Positions 43,440 to 54,724 of a stretch of DNA of 64,000 nucleotides are shown here, one piece after another. The stretch covers positions 61,249,548 through 61,313,547 of the forward strand of contig NC_087064.1 of the NCBI RefSeq assembly GCF_963678635.1, given 5' to 3'. The notes below the pieces were generated by a model. That model was not told where the DNA came from and searched no databases. It was given only the letters and a program-made list of their open reading frames with translations. Numbering within the stretch: position 1 is the stretch's first letter; every line of letters begins with the position of its first letter. The stretch is from Symsagittifera roscoffensis. Its lineage: Eukaryota; Xenacoelomorpha; Acoela; Convolutidae. A program made the position numbers and the translations under genes.

Positions 43440-44253
43440 CTGGATATTTTTATATCATGCAGCCTATTCAATACTTCTTGAGCTCGAGCCAGATTATCAG
43501 CCACCTCATGTCGCTTCTTTAAAAGAAATTCAGGGTCACGCCTGGTATAACTCCTTAGCCGCCTCGTATGCCTCTATCTTGTGATTTGGTATTTGGTTTT
43601 GATGGCTTATAAAACATTGAAAAAAATTCGGCATCAATTATTTTTTTTTTTACAAATCATCTGTTTCTTTGCCTTAAAAGTTTCCCATATATGTTTTGCG
43701 ACATCTGGAATTGCGGGCCTGCAGTGTGAGCTAGGTGATTTTCGTGAAGAGTTTGTATGAGAAATGATCTTATCATCAGATCAGATTTTCTGACCAATTT
43801 TTCGCCCGTACTTCGCAACCTTACTTCCGGAGAAACTTAACACTTTTCCACTCTATCCTCTCAGAGGGTTCGTCAGCGGCTATAGGTTTCCCAGTTACAA
43901 TCTCAACTTTCCCATCTGTTGCAGAAAAAGCGTCCTAATTTATAATTTTCTCAAAAACAACTCACAAAACAACAGAACTTACCAGAGATCTTGAAGATTT
44001 TTCCAGACGGGCAGATTGATCCACGTGAGTTTTGATCATATTACCTACATCCTCACTCAGCATAAGCTTAAATTTATCTACTCTGTTCGTTATACCATCG
44101 AGACGATCCAAACTCGAGTTAATAATTTCTTTGATGTCAGAATAAGGAAACGTGACGTAAAACTTTTTTGAAAAGAAAATCAGGCAAAAGCATCATACCG
44201 GAGAAATTTCAATTGTATTCCGAATTAAGCAACTGGCATTGGTTACAGTTATT
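43440..44253 (-). pseudogene. unrecognised spliced gene, 5'-truncated, copy 1
   Basis: Minus-strand exon chain read downwards. Exon a, 44199-44253 (acceptor TTTTCAG, donor GTATGA), contains one stop. Exon b, 43983-44128 (donor GTAAGT), is fully open and encodes INSSLDRLDGITNRVDKF followed by MIKTHVDQSARLEKS, a likely coiled coil. Exon c, 43825-43934 (acceptor ATTAG, donor GTAAGG), is open with TGKPIAADEPSERIEWKS. Exon d ends at 43718 (acceptor CTGCAG) and begins AIPDVAKHIWE. Phases are a 0-1, b 1-0, c 0-2 and d 2, so all join in frame. A last segment with LKKRHEVADNLARAQEVLN (43440-43530) is frameshifted relative to its duplicate. Family unknown. Exon a's stop and the final frameshift suggest this copy is dead. 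Confidence 0.6.
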
Positions 44254-44720
44254 CTGAAAAGTTAATCGAAGAAAATTGCAATTATAATCGATTAAAATTA
44301 GATTATTTTGCTTCTAAAACAAGTTTCATTTTCTTCCAAAAAATAATCGATTATATTTGGATTGTAATGCTTAAAAAAATAGTATCATTATAATCCATTT
44401 AAATCGATTATTTTAATTTTTTTGACATCCAATATAAGCGACTATTATCCATGAAACTTCAGTGCAGGTAGATTTTCGTAATCGAAGACTTGAAAGGTTG
44501 ATATCTTTGTCTTTAAATGGCCTGGAATCTTGATGAAGCTTATTTGCGAGTGCCTTAAGGCCTATAATTTCATTTGAACTTCAGTCAGGTTGAATTAAGA
44601 TCTCGGATGTCAAGCTGTACCGAGGTTTAAATTTGACTAACTAGCGCGAGGTTGGGGAAGTATGAAGTTGTTTGTAATACAACCCAGGGTTTCGAACCCC
44701 TTTTGTGTAAATCGTATATA
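44200..44720. repeat. ancestral-type satellite segment (not amplified here)
   Basis: Carries the same landmarks as the satellite monomer, including gcgcgaggttgg at 44644 and the tRNA-like hairpin, but continues after gtaaatcg into a different flank (44706-44925). That flank matches the variant cores of the satellite. Confidence 0.85.
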
Positions 44721-45045
44721 AGCTGTTCATTAGAAATAATACTGTGTAATTTGGCGATCTGTAGTTTCTATCTACAGATTGACTATCATTGTGGATGCTT
44801 TCGCTTATAACAGATATATCTAATAAAAATTATCAATTCAAATTTTTTTTTTGGAAAACAGAGTAAATGTGATTCTAGTCTATTATTCGCAATTTTTCTT
44901 CCTTCTATGTGTTTCCTGGGTTCTTTCAAACCAATTAGATTAATCTATATAAATTTTCAACTCAAAAGGTCAGTTCAATGAGTTTTTCGTTGAATCAGAA
45001 ACCTTCAAATGGTTTCAATTTCAGAGATTAATTTTATCTGCTTTA

Positions 45046-45315
45046 TCATCGCCGCTGAAGCCTTCGACTCAACTCATAGCCGTACAGACCCGCAGCACGG
45101 AATGCAGCCTCTTGCTGTTCACTCCTCTCAAATCGCGCTTTATTCCTTCTTGAAAAAGTAAATTTCAAGGCCTGTGACAGTAGATTTCGACCAGCATTTG
45201 CGTTGCTATCTCTTGGTATAAGAATATAATGGGTCAAAACGAAGTTCTGACTCTCGCCGAAAACATGTTGGGCCAACTCTTGGCCAAAGTTTGCTGGTCT
45301 ACCTGACGTTTATTC
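45046..45315 (-). pseudogene. unrecognised exon-like ORF
   Basis: A minus-strand frame that starts after a possible CAG acceptor near 45310 and runs to a stop at 45046. It has GQELAQHVFGESQNFVLTHY, IPRDSNANAGRNLL and an Arg/Glu-rich helical C-terminus ending LSRRLQRR. The duplicate at about 42290-42545 keeps the peptide but has a TAG and indels. It may be a further exon of the gene at 46.6-47.4 kb. Function unknown. Confidence 0.4.
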
Positions 45316-46624
45316 TCAACCACACCAAACCATATTATCGAGTTGAACGTATAGAAGATTCTGGGCAGCTCAACGAATCGGACCTAAAAAAAGCTTTAGC
45401 ATAAGCTTTATTGACTGCAGTTGTCGTTCAAAATTACTTAACCGTACGATGGAAAAAAGAACTTCATTTTCTTTAACTCAAATAATTTTTGTCATTACTG
45501 CGAAAATTTTCAATCTGGTTTTTCTCGCCAGAAAAAGTTTTCAAATGATCGAACAGAACTGTCGAAGACATGTCAAAGTACGAATTCTGATCCAGTGATT
45601 TTGTTCAGCTAAATGTTGACCTGATCAGTCAAGACCATGAATTGATAACACTTCGCAGGCCTAAAAAATTCACTGATAAAAATTAAACTAGATAAAACCA
45701 GGAGCCAGTTTTTTCTTCATGTGAGTGAAGCTATGGTTTGTCTACGGCAGTAAAAATAAAAACAGAACAATTAATTTTGACATCTATCAAGTAAAGGCCA
45801 GCACATAAATTTTTCAAGAACTCAGTAACAAACACAGCAAGTCAAATATGACACGAATTGATTAACATATTGATTTCCATATTATAAAAACCATAAATAG
45901 TTCAAACAAAAAATAGCTAATTCATGGCGTGAAGCTTTAATTAGAGTGGAATGACAAAATAGTTGAACTGGCTGGTATTTTTTCAAACAAGCCGAAATTA
46001 CTTTATCATTTTATAGGTCAAATCATAAAGTTTTTAGAACCAGAGTTGGAAAAGAACTCAGACAGCTAGATAAGTAAGAACGAACATGGTAGAATTATCT
46101 CATTTTGTGCTGCTAGCTTACGGTTCAATTATGTTCGTTAGCAGCACAAAATAAAATAATTCTAGCAATATTTTAAACTGAGTAGCATAAATTAACACAG
46201 TAAAATCGAACACGACCCAGCTTAAATACTGATTTTGTACTTGAGCGAAAATTCTATAATCAGTTTCATCAGAAACTTAATCAGTTCCCGGTGGGTATTT
46301 TATGATAATGTTAACAGTTGAAAGATTTTTGTTGAAATTTTTTTTTGATTAAAGCATAATGTTTTTAAAAAAGAACAAAAAAGAAGAGCAGACCGACAAG
46401 ATGTGTTATGGATGTGTCATGCACAACTTCTGAAAGCAGAAAGAAAGCGCGGAAAATTCATCACATCTAATATGTGAATACACTTGGCTGCACGTAGAAT
46501 AAATTAGCCAGAATTTTTTCAGCAAATCTTAACGTGCGGTTATTTTGCGAGTTCATAAACTTGGATAGACCAGCTGACCTTTTAAAAAAAGTTCATTTGA
46601 TCAACCATTACTTATCCGATTGAA

Positions 46625-47335
46625 TCAACTCAGGCTGGATATTTTTATATCATGCAGCCTATTCAATACTTCTTGAGCTCGAGCCAGATTATCGGCCGCC
46701 TCGTGTCGCTTCTTTAAAAGAAATTCAGGGTCAGGCCTGTTAAAATTCTCCTTAGCCGCCTCGTATGTCTCTATCTTGTGATTTGGTTTTGATAGCTTCT
46801 AAAACATTGAAAAAAATTCGGCATCAATTATTTCTACAAATCATCTGTTTTTTTTGCACATCATCTGCCTTAGAATTTTCCCATATATGTTTTGGGCCAT
46901 CTGGAATTGCGGGCCTGCAGTGTGAGCTAGGTGTTTTTCGTGAAGAAACTATATGAGAAATGATCTTATTATCAGATCAGATTTTATGACCAATTTTGCG
47001 CCCGTACTTCGCAACCTTACTTCCGGAGAAACTCATAAAGTTAACACTTTTTCACTCTATCCTCTCAGAGGGTTCATCAGGGGCTATAAGTTTTCCAGTT
47101 AAATTCTCAACTTACCTATCTGTTGCTGAAAAAGCGTCCTAAATAATAAGTTTCTCAAAAACAATTCACAAAACAACAGAACTTACCAGAGATCTGAAAG
47201 ATTTTTCAAGACGGACAGATTGATCCACGTGTGTTTTGATCATATTACCTACATCCTAACTCAGAATAAATATTAATTTCACTACTCTGTTCGTTATACC
47301 ATCGAGACTATTCAAAATCGAGTTTATAAGTTCTT
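46625..47335 (-). pseudogene. unrecognised spliced gene, copy 2
   Basis: Paralogue of 43440-44253. Here the last exon is intact: acceptor TTTTAG at 46799-46800, then 57 codons (46798 down to a TGA at 46625) encoding KIETYEAAKENF and KKRHEAADNLARAQEVLNRL, a predicted helix/coiled coil. Exon d starts at 46914 with AIPDGPKHIWEN. Exon c (about 47040-47148) has a TAA, and exon b (about 47186-47335) is degenerate. The two copies thus keep different exons intact. The join between exon d and the last exon is not resolved. Confidence 0.5.
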
Positions 47336-47883
47336 TGAAATCAGAATCATGAAACGTGACTTAAAACATTTTTGAAAAAAAATCAGGCAAAAGCATCATA
47401 CCGGAGAAAGTTCCATTGTAATCCGAATCAGGCTACTAGAATTGGTAACAATTATTCTGAAAAGATATTCTAAGAAATTTGCAATTATAATCGATTAAAA
47501 TTGGATTATTTTGCTTCAAAAATAAGTTTCATTTTCTTCCAAAAAATAATCGATTATATTCGGATTTTTTGCGAAGAAATATAGTATCCGTATAATCCAT
47601 TTTAATAGTTTTTTTTAAATTTTCGTAGAGACTGACAATGAAAATCCAATATAAGCGACCATTATCCATGAAACTTTAGTGCAGGTAGGTCTTCGTAATC
47701 GAAGACTTGAACGATTTCTTCGTTTTTGAGTAGTAAAGGTTGATATCTTTGTCTTTAAATGGCCCGGAATCTTGATGAAGCTTGTTTGCGAGCGCCTTAA
47801 GGCCTTAATTTTCATTTGATCATCAGTCAGGTTGAATTTAAATCTCGGATGTCAAGCTGTTCCGAGGTTCAAATTTGATGAAC

Positions 47884-47945
47884 TAGCGCGAGGTTGGGGA
47901 AGTATGAGGTTGTTTGTAATACAACCCAGGGTTTCGAACCCGCTT
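47884..47945 (+). other. tRNA-like element in satellite monomer (representative)
   Basis: Degenerate A box TAGCGCGAGGTTGG, a 6-bp hairpin GGTTGT/ACAACC with 7-nt loop TTGTAAT (a GTA anticodon position), and a T-arm-like GGGTTTCGAACCC. The opposite strand reads a B-box match GGTTCGAAACC. Acceptor pairing is not contiguous. Repeated in every monomer and in the ancestral copy at 44640-44700. Possibly the head of a tRNA-derived SINE. Confidence 0.4.
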
Positions 47946-48835
47946 GTGTAAAAGTTCGTCAGCGGCTATAGGTTTTCCAGTTAAATTCTCAACTTTCCTA
48001 TCTGTTGCAGAAAAAGCGTCCTAAATTATAAGTTTCTCAAAAACATTTCACTAAACAACAGAACTTACCAGAGGTCTTAAAGATTTTTCAAGACGGACAG
48101 ATTGATCCACGTGTGTTTTGATCATATTACCTACATTCTAACTCAGCATAAGCATAACTTTATCTACTCTGTTCGTTATACCATCGAGACGATCCAAACT
48201 CGAGTTAATAAGTTCTTTAAAATCAGAATAATGAAACGTGACTTAAAACTTTTTTGAAAAAAAATCAGGCAAAAGCATCTTACCGGAGAAAGTTCCATTG
48301 TAATCCGATTTCGGCAACTGGAATTGTTTACAGTTATTCTGAAAAAATATAAGAACAAATTTGCAATTTTAATCGATTAAAATTGGATTATTTTGCTTCA
48401 AAAACAAGTTTCATTTTCTTCCAAAAAATAATCGATTATATTCGGATTTTTTTGCGTCGAAACATAGTATCCGTATAATCCATTTTAATAGTTATTTTTA
48501 AATTTTTGCAGAGACTGTCAATAAAAGTCCAATACAAGCGACTATTATCCATGAAACTTTAGTGCAGGTAGGTTTTCGTAATCGAAGACTTGAACGATTT
48601 CTTCGTTTTTGAGTTGTAAAGGTTGATATCTTTGTCTTTAAATGGCCCGAAATCTTGATGAAGCTTGCTTGCGAGTGCCTTAAGACCTAAAATTTCATTT
48701 GATCTTCAATCAGGTTGAATTAGGATCTCTGATGTCAAGCTGTTCCGAGGTTTAAATTTGATGAACTAGCGCGAGATTGGGGAAGTACGAGGTTGTTTGT
48801 AATACAACCCAGGGTTTCGAACTCGCTTGTGTAAA

Positions 48836-49443
48836 TCGTAGATAAGCTGTTCATTAGAAATAATACTGTGTAATTTGTCGATCTTTAGTTTCTATCTACA
48901 GATTGACTATTATTGTGGATGCTTTTGCATATAACAGATATATCTCATAAAATTTATCAATTCAATTTTTTTTAGAAAACAGACTATATGTGAGTATAGT
49001 CTGTTATTCGCGAGTTTTCTTCTTTCAATGTGTTTCCTGGGTTCTTTTATTTTTCGCACCCCCATTGGAATGAAACAGAATGAGATCTAATTATCTGGGG
49101 CATGATCGTTTAATTGCCCACTTTGGGGCTTAAGATAAGGTGATTGTTTAATGAATGGTAGGAAATTCTGACCCCTGGGATATAATTAACAGCGTGAAAG
49201 ATAACTGAACGTCTTTAATACTGAAAAGAGTATTGGCAGTTTTCTATTTATTTTGCCATAGAGAAGAAAACCCTGAAAAGATTGGAAATAAAAGCAAAAT
49301 TTCGACTTCCGCTTCAAGCCTTTTACAAGTCAGTTTTGTGTCAAATTACCATCAATTAGAACCATCGCTAGGCATTCTCGCAGTTGTAATCCTTCTATCA
49401 GCTCAATCTCTTATCTGGGTTTTGTTGGAATTTGCAATTTTAA
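48836..49443. repeat. variant satellite core, copy 1
   Basis: 608 bp unrelated to the canonical 616-bp core but inserted between identical satellite flanks. The first ~210 bp match 44706-44925. A plus-strand frame (49233-49487) with a hydrophobic stretch AVVILLSAQSLIWVLLEFAI runs out into the satellite flank. Confidence 0.9.
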
Positions 49444-51475
49444 TAGGTTTTCGTAATCGAAGACTTGAACGATTTCTTCGTTTTTGAGTTGTAAAGGTTG
49501 AAATTTTTGTCTTTAAATGGCCCGGAATCTTGATGAAGCTTGTTTGCGAGCGCCTTAAGGCCTTAATTTTCATTTGATCATCAGTCAGGTTGAATTTAAA
49601 TCTCGGATTTCAAGCTGTTCCGAGGTTTAAATTTGATGAACTAGCGCGAGGTTGGGGAAGTATGAGGTTGTTTGTAATACAACCCAGGGTTTCGAACCCG
49701 CTTGTGTAAAAGTTCGTCAGCGGCTATAGGTTTTCCAGTTAAATTCTCAACTTTCCTATCTGTTGCAGAAAAAGCATCCTAAATTATAAGTTTCTCAAAA
49801 ACATTTCACTAAACAACAGAACTTACCAGAGATCTTAAAGATTTTTCAAGACGGACAGATTGATCCACGTGTGTTTTGATCATATTACCTACATTCTAAC
49901 TCAGCATAAGCATAAATTTATCTACTATTCGTTATACCATCGAGATGATCCAAACTCGAGTTAATAAGTTCTTTGAAATCAGAATAATGAAACGTGACTT
50001 AAAACTTTTTTGAAAAAAAATCAGGCAAAAGCATCTTACCGGAGAAAGTTCCATTGTAATCCGAATTAGGCAACTGGAATTGGTTACAGTTATTCTGAAA
50101 AAATGGTCGAAGAAATTTGCAATTATAATCGATTAAAATTGGATTATTTTGCTTCAAAAACAAGTTTCATTTTCTTCCAAAAAATAATCGATTATATTCG
50201 GATTTTTTTGCGTCGAAACATAGTATCCGTATAATCCATTTTAATAGTTTTTTTTTAATTTTCGTAGAGACTGACAATGAAAATCCAATATAAGTGACCA
50301 TTATCCATGAAACTTTAGTGCAGGTAGGTCTTCGTAATCGAAGACTTGAACGATTTCTTCGTTTTTGAGTAGTAAAGGTTGATATCTTTGTCTTTAAATG
50401 GCCCGGAATCTTGATGAAGCTTGTTTGCGAGCGCCTTAAGGCCTTAATTTTCATTTGATCATCAGTCAGGTTGAATTTAAATCTCGGATGTCAAGCTGTT
50501 CCGAGGTTCAAATTTGATGAACTAGCGCGAGGTTGGGGAAGTATGAGGTTGTTTGTAATACAACCCAGGGTTTCGAACCCGCTTGTGTAAAAGTTCGTCA
50601 GCGGCTATAGGTTTTCCAGTTAAATTCTCAACTTTCCTATCTGTTGCAGAAAAAGCGTCCTAAATTATAAGTTTCTCAAAAACATTTCACTAAACAACAG
50701 AACTTACCAGAGGTCTTAAAGATTTTTCAAGACGGACAGATTGATCCACCTGTGTTCTGATCATATTACCTACATTCTAACTCAGCATAAGCATAATTTT
50801 ATCTACTCTGTTCGTTATACCATCGAGACGATCCAAACTCGAGTTAATAAGTTCTTTTAAAATCAGAATAATGAAACGTGACTTAAAACTTTTTTGAAAA
50901 AAAATCAGGCAAAAGCATCTTACCGGAGAAAGTTCCATTGTAATCCGATTTAGGCAACTGGAATTGCTTACAGTTATTCTGAAAAAATATAAGAACAAAT
51001 TTGCAATTTTAATCGATTAAAATTGGATTATTTTGCTTCAAAAACAAGTTTCATTTTCTTCCAAAAAATACACGATTATATTCGGATTTTTTTGCGTCGA
51101 AACATAGTATCCGTATAATCCATTTTAATAGTTATTTTTTAAATTTTTGCAGAGACTGTCAATAAAAGTCCAATATAAGCGACTATTATCCATGAAACTT
51201 TAGTGCAGGTAGGTTTTCGTAATCGAAGACTTGAACGATTTCTTCGTTTTTGAGTTGTAAAGGTTGATATCTTTGTCTTTAAATGGCCCGAAAATTTGAT
51301 GAAGCTTGTTTGCGAGTGCCTTAAGACCTAAAATTTCATTCGATCTTCAATCAGGTTGAATTAGGATCTCTGATGTCAAGCTGTTCCGAGGTTTAAATTT
51401 GATGAACTAGCGCGAGATTGGGAAGTACGAGGTTGTTTGTAATACAACCCAGGGTTTCGAACTCACTTGTGTAAA

Positions 51476-52084
51476 TCGTAGATAAGCTGTTCATTAGAAA
51501 TAATACTGTGTAATTTGTCGATCTTTAGTTTCTATCTACAGATTGACTATTATTGTGGATGCTTTTGCTTATAACAGATATATCTAATAAAATTTATCAA
51601 TTCAATTTTTTTTAGAAAACAGACTATATGTGAGTCTAGTCTGTTATTCGCGAGTTTTCTTCTTTCAATGTGTTTCCTGGGTTCTTTTATTTTTCGCACC
51701 CCCATTGGAATGAAACAGAATGAGATCTAATTATCTGGGGCATGATCGTTTAATTGCCCACTTTGGGGCTTAAGATAAGGTGATTGTTTAATGAATGGTA
51801 GGAAATTCTGACCCCTGGGATATAATTAACAGCGTGAAAGATAACTGAACGTCTTTAATAATGAAAAGAGTATTGGCAGTTTTCTATTTATTTTGCCATA
51901 GAGAAGAAAACCCTGAAAAGATTGGAAATAAAAGCAAAATTTCGACTTCCGCTTCGAGCCTTTTACAAGTCAGTTTTTTTGTCGAATTACCATCAATTAG
52001 AACCATCGTTAGGCATTCTCGCAGTTGTAATCCTTCTATCAGCTCATTCTCTTATCTGGGTTTTGTTGGAATTTGCAATTTTAA
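51476..52084. repeat. variant satellite core, copy 2
   Basis: 609 bp, near-identical to copy 1. The plus-strand frame is interrupted by a one-base indel here. Confidence 0.9.
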
Positions 52085-54116
52085 TAGGTTTTCGTAATCG
52101 AAGACTTGAACGATTTCTTCGTTTTTGAGTTGTAAAGGTTGATATTTTTGTCTTTAAATGGCCCGGAATCTTGATGAAGCTTGTTTGCGAGCGCCTTAAG
52201 GCCTTAATTTTCATTTGATCATCAGTCAGGTTGAATTTAAATCTCGGATGTCAAGCTGTTCCGAGGTTTAAATTTGATGAACTAGCGCGAGGTTGGGGAA
52301 GTATGAGGTTGTTTGTAATACAACCCAGGGTTTCGAACCCGCTTGTGTAAAAGTTCGTCAGCGGCTATAGGTTTTCCAGTTAAATTCTCAACTTTCCTAT
52401 CTGTTGCAGAAAAAGCATCCTAAATTATAAGTTTCTCAAAAACATTTCACTAAACAACAGAACTTACCAGAGATCTTAAGATTTTTCAAGACGGACAGAT
52501 TGATCCACGTGTGTTTTGATCATATTACCTACATTCTAACTCAGCATAAGCATAAATTTGTCTACTATTCGTTATACCATCGAGATGATCCAAACTCGAG
52601 TTAATAAGTTCTTTGAAATCAGAATAATGAAACGTGACTTAAAACTTTTTTGAAAAAAAATCAGGCAAAAGCATCTTACCGGAGAAAGTTCCATTGTAAT
52701 CCGAATTAGGCAACTGGAATTGGTTACAGTTATTCTGAAAAAATGGTCGAAGAAATTTGCAATTATAATCGATTAAAATTGGATTATTTTGCTTCAAAAA
52801 CAAGTTTCATTTTCTTCCAAAAAATAATCGATTATATTCGGATTTTTTTTGCGTCGAAACATAGTATCCGTATAATCCATTTTAATAGTTTTTTTTTTAA
52901 TTTTCGTAGAGACTGACAATGAAAATCCAATATAAGTGACCATTATCCATGAAACTTTAGTGCAGGTAGGTCTTCGTAATCGAAGACTTGAACGATTTCT
53001 TCGTTTTTGAGTAGTAAAGGTTGATATCTTTGTCTTTAAATGGCCTGGAATCTTGATGAAGCTTGTTTGCGAGCGCCTTAAGGCCTTAATTTTCATTTGA
53101 TCATCAGTCAGGTTGAATTTAAATCTCGGATGTCAAGCTGTTCCGAGGTTCAAATTTGATGAACTAGCGCGAGGTTGGGGAAGTATGAGGTTGTTTGTAA
53201 TACAACCCAGGGTTTCGAACCCGCTTGTGTAAAAGTTCGTCAGCGGCTATAGGTTTTCCAGTTAAATTCTCAACTTTCCTATCTGTTGCAGAAAAAGCGT
53301 CCTAAATTATAAGTTTCTCAAAAACATTTCACTGAACAACAGAACTTACCAGAGGTCTTAAAGATTTTTCAAGACGGACAGATTGATCCACGTGTGTTTT
53401 GATCATATTACCTACATTCTAACTCAGCATAAGCATAACTTTATCTACTCTGTTCGTTATACCATCGAGACGATCCAAACTCGAGTTAATAAGTTCTTTA
53501 AAATCAGAATAATGAAACGTGACTTAAAACTTTTTTGAAAAAAAATCAGGCAAAAGCATCTTACCGGAGAAAGTTCCATTGTAATCCGATTTAGGCAACT
53601 GGAATTGTTTACAGTTATTCTGAAAAAATATAAGAACAAATTTGCAATTTTAATCGATTAAAATTGGATTATTTTGCTTCAAAAACAAGTTTCATTTTCT
53701 TCCAAAAAATACACGATTATATTCGGATTTTTTTGCTTCGAAACATAGTATCCGTATAATCCATTTTAATAGTTATTTTTTAAATTTTTGCAGAGACTGT
53801 CAATAAAAGTCCAATATAAGCGACTATTATCCATGAAACTTTAGTGCAGGTAGGTTTTCGTAATCGAAGACTTGAACGATTTCTTCGTTTTTGAGTTGTA
53901 AAGGTTGATATCTTTGTCTTTAAATGGCCCGAAAATTTGATGAAGCTTGTTTGCGAGTGCCTTAAGACCTAAAATTTCATTCGATCTTCAATCAGGTTGA
54001 ATTAGGATCTCTGATGTCAAGCTGTTCCGAGGTTTAAATTTGATGAACTAGCGCGAGATTGGGAAGTACGAGGTTGTTTGTAATACAACCCAGGGTTTCG
54101 AACTCACTTGTGTAAA

Positions 54117-54724
54117 TCGTAGATAAGCTGTTCATTAGAAATAATACTGTGTAATTTGTCGATCTTTAGTTTCTATCTACAGATTGACTATTATTGTGGA
54201 TGCTTTTGCTTATAACAGATATATCTAATAAAATTTATCAATTCAATTTTTTTTAGAAAACAGACTATATGTGAGTCTAGTCTGTTATTCGCGAGTTTTC
54301 TTCTTTCAATGTGTTTCCTGGGTTCTTTTATTTTTCGCACCCCCATTGGAATGAAACAGAATGAGATCTAATTATCTGGGGCATGATCGTTTAATTGCCC
54401 ACTTTGGGGCTTAAGATAAGGTGATTGTTTAATGAATGGTAGGAAATTCTGACCCCTGGGATATAATTAACAGCGTGAAAGATAACTGAACGTCTTTAAT
54501 AATGAAAAGAGTATTGGCAGTTTTCTATTTATTTTGCCATAGAGAAGAGAACCCTGAAAAGATTGGAAATAAAAGCAAAATTTCGACTTCCGCTTCAAGC
54601 CTTTTACAAGTCAGTTTTTTGTCGAATTACCATCAATTAGAACCATCGTTAGGCATTCTCGCAGTTGTAATCCTTCTATCAGCTCATTCTCTTATCTGGG
54701 TTTTGTTGGAATTTGCAATTTTAA
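54117..54724. repeat. variant satellite core, copy 3
   Basis: 608 bp. The frame at 54502-54768 (88 codons, one predicted membrane segment) is open here. No evidence that it is expressed. Confidence 0.9.

Larger units (their letters stand above)
42170..44929. repeat. segmental duplication C, copy 1
   Basis: Homologous to 44930-47952. Copy 1 lacks about 440 bp present at 45360-45810 of copy 2. It carries the cleaner exons of the unknown minus-strand gene. Confidence 0.9.
44930..47952. repeat. segmental duplication C, copy 2
   Basis: Second copy of 42170-44929. Its right part (from about 47072) is the first monomer of the large satellite. Confidence 0.88.

Noticed and set aside
45046-45315. 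BEN-domain identity for the RPRDSNANAG-type ORF
   Set aside because: Only a loose helical resemblance; key BEN positions could not be matched, so no family is claimed.
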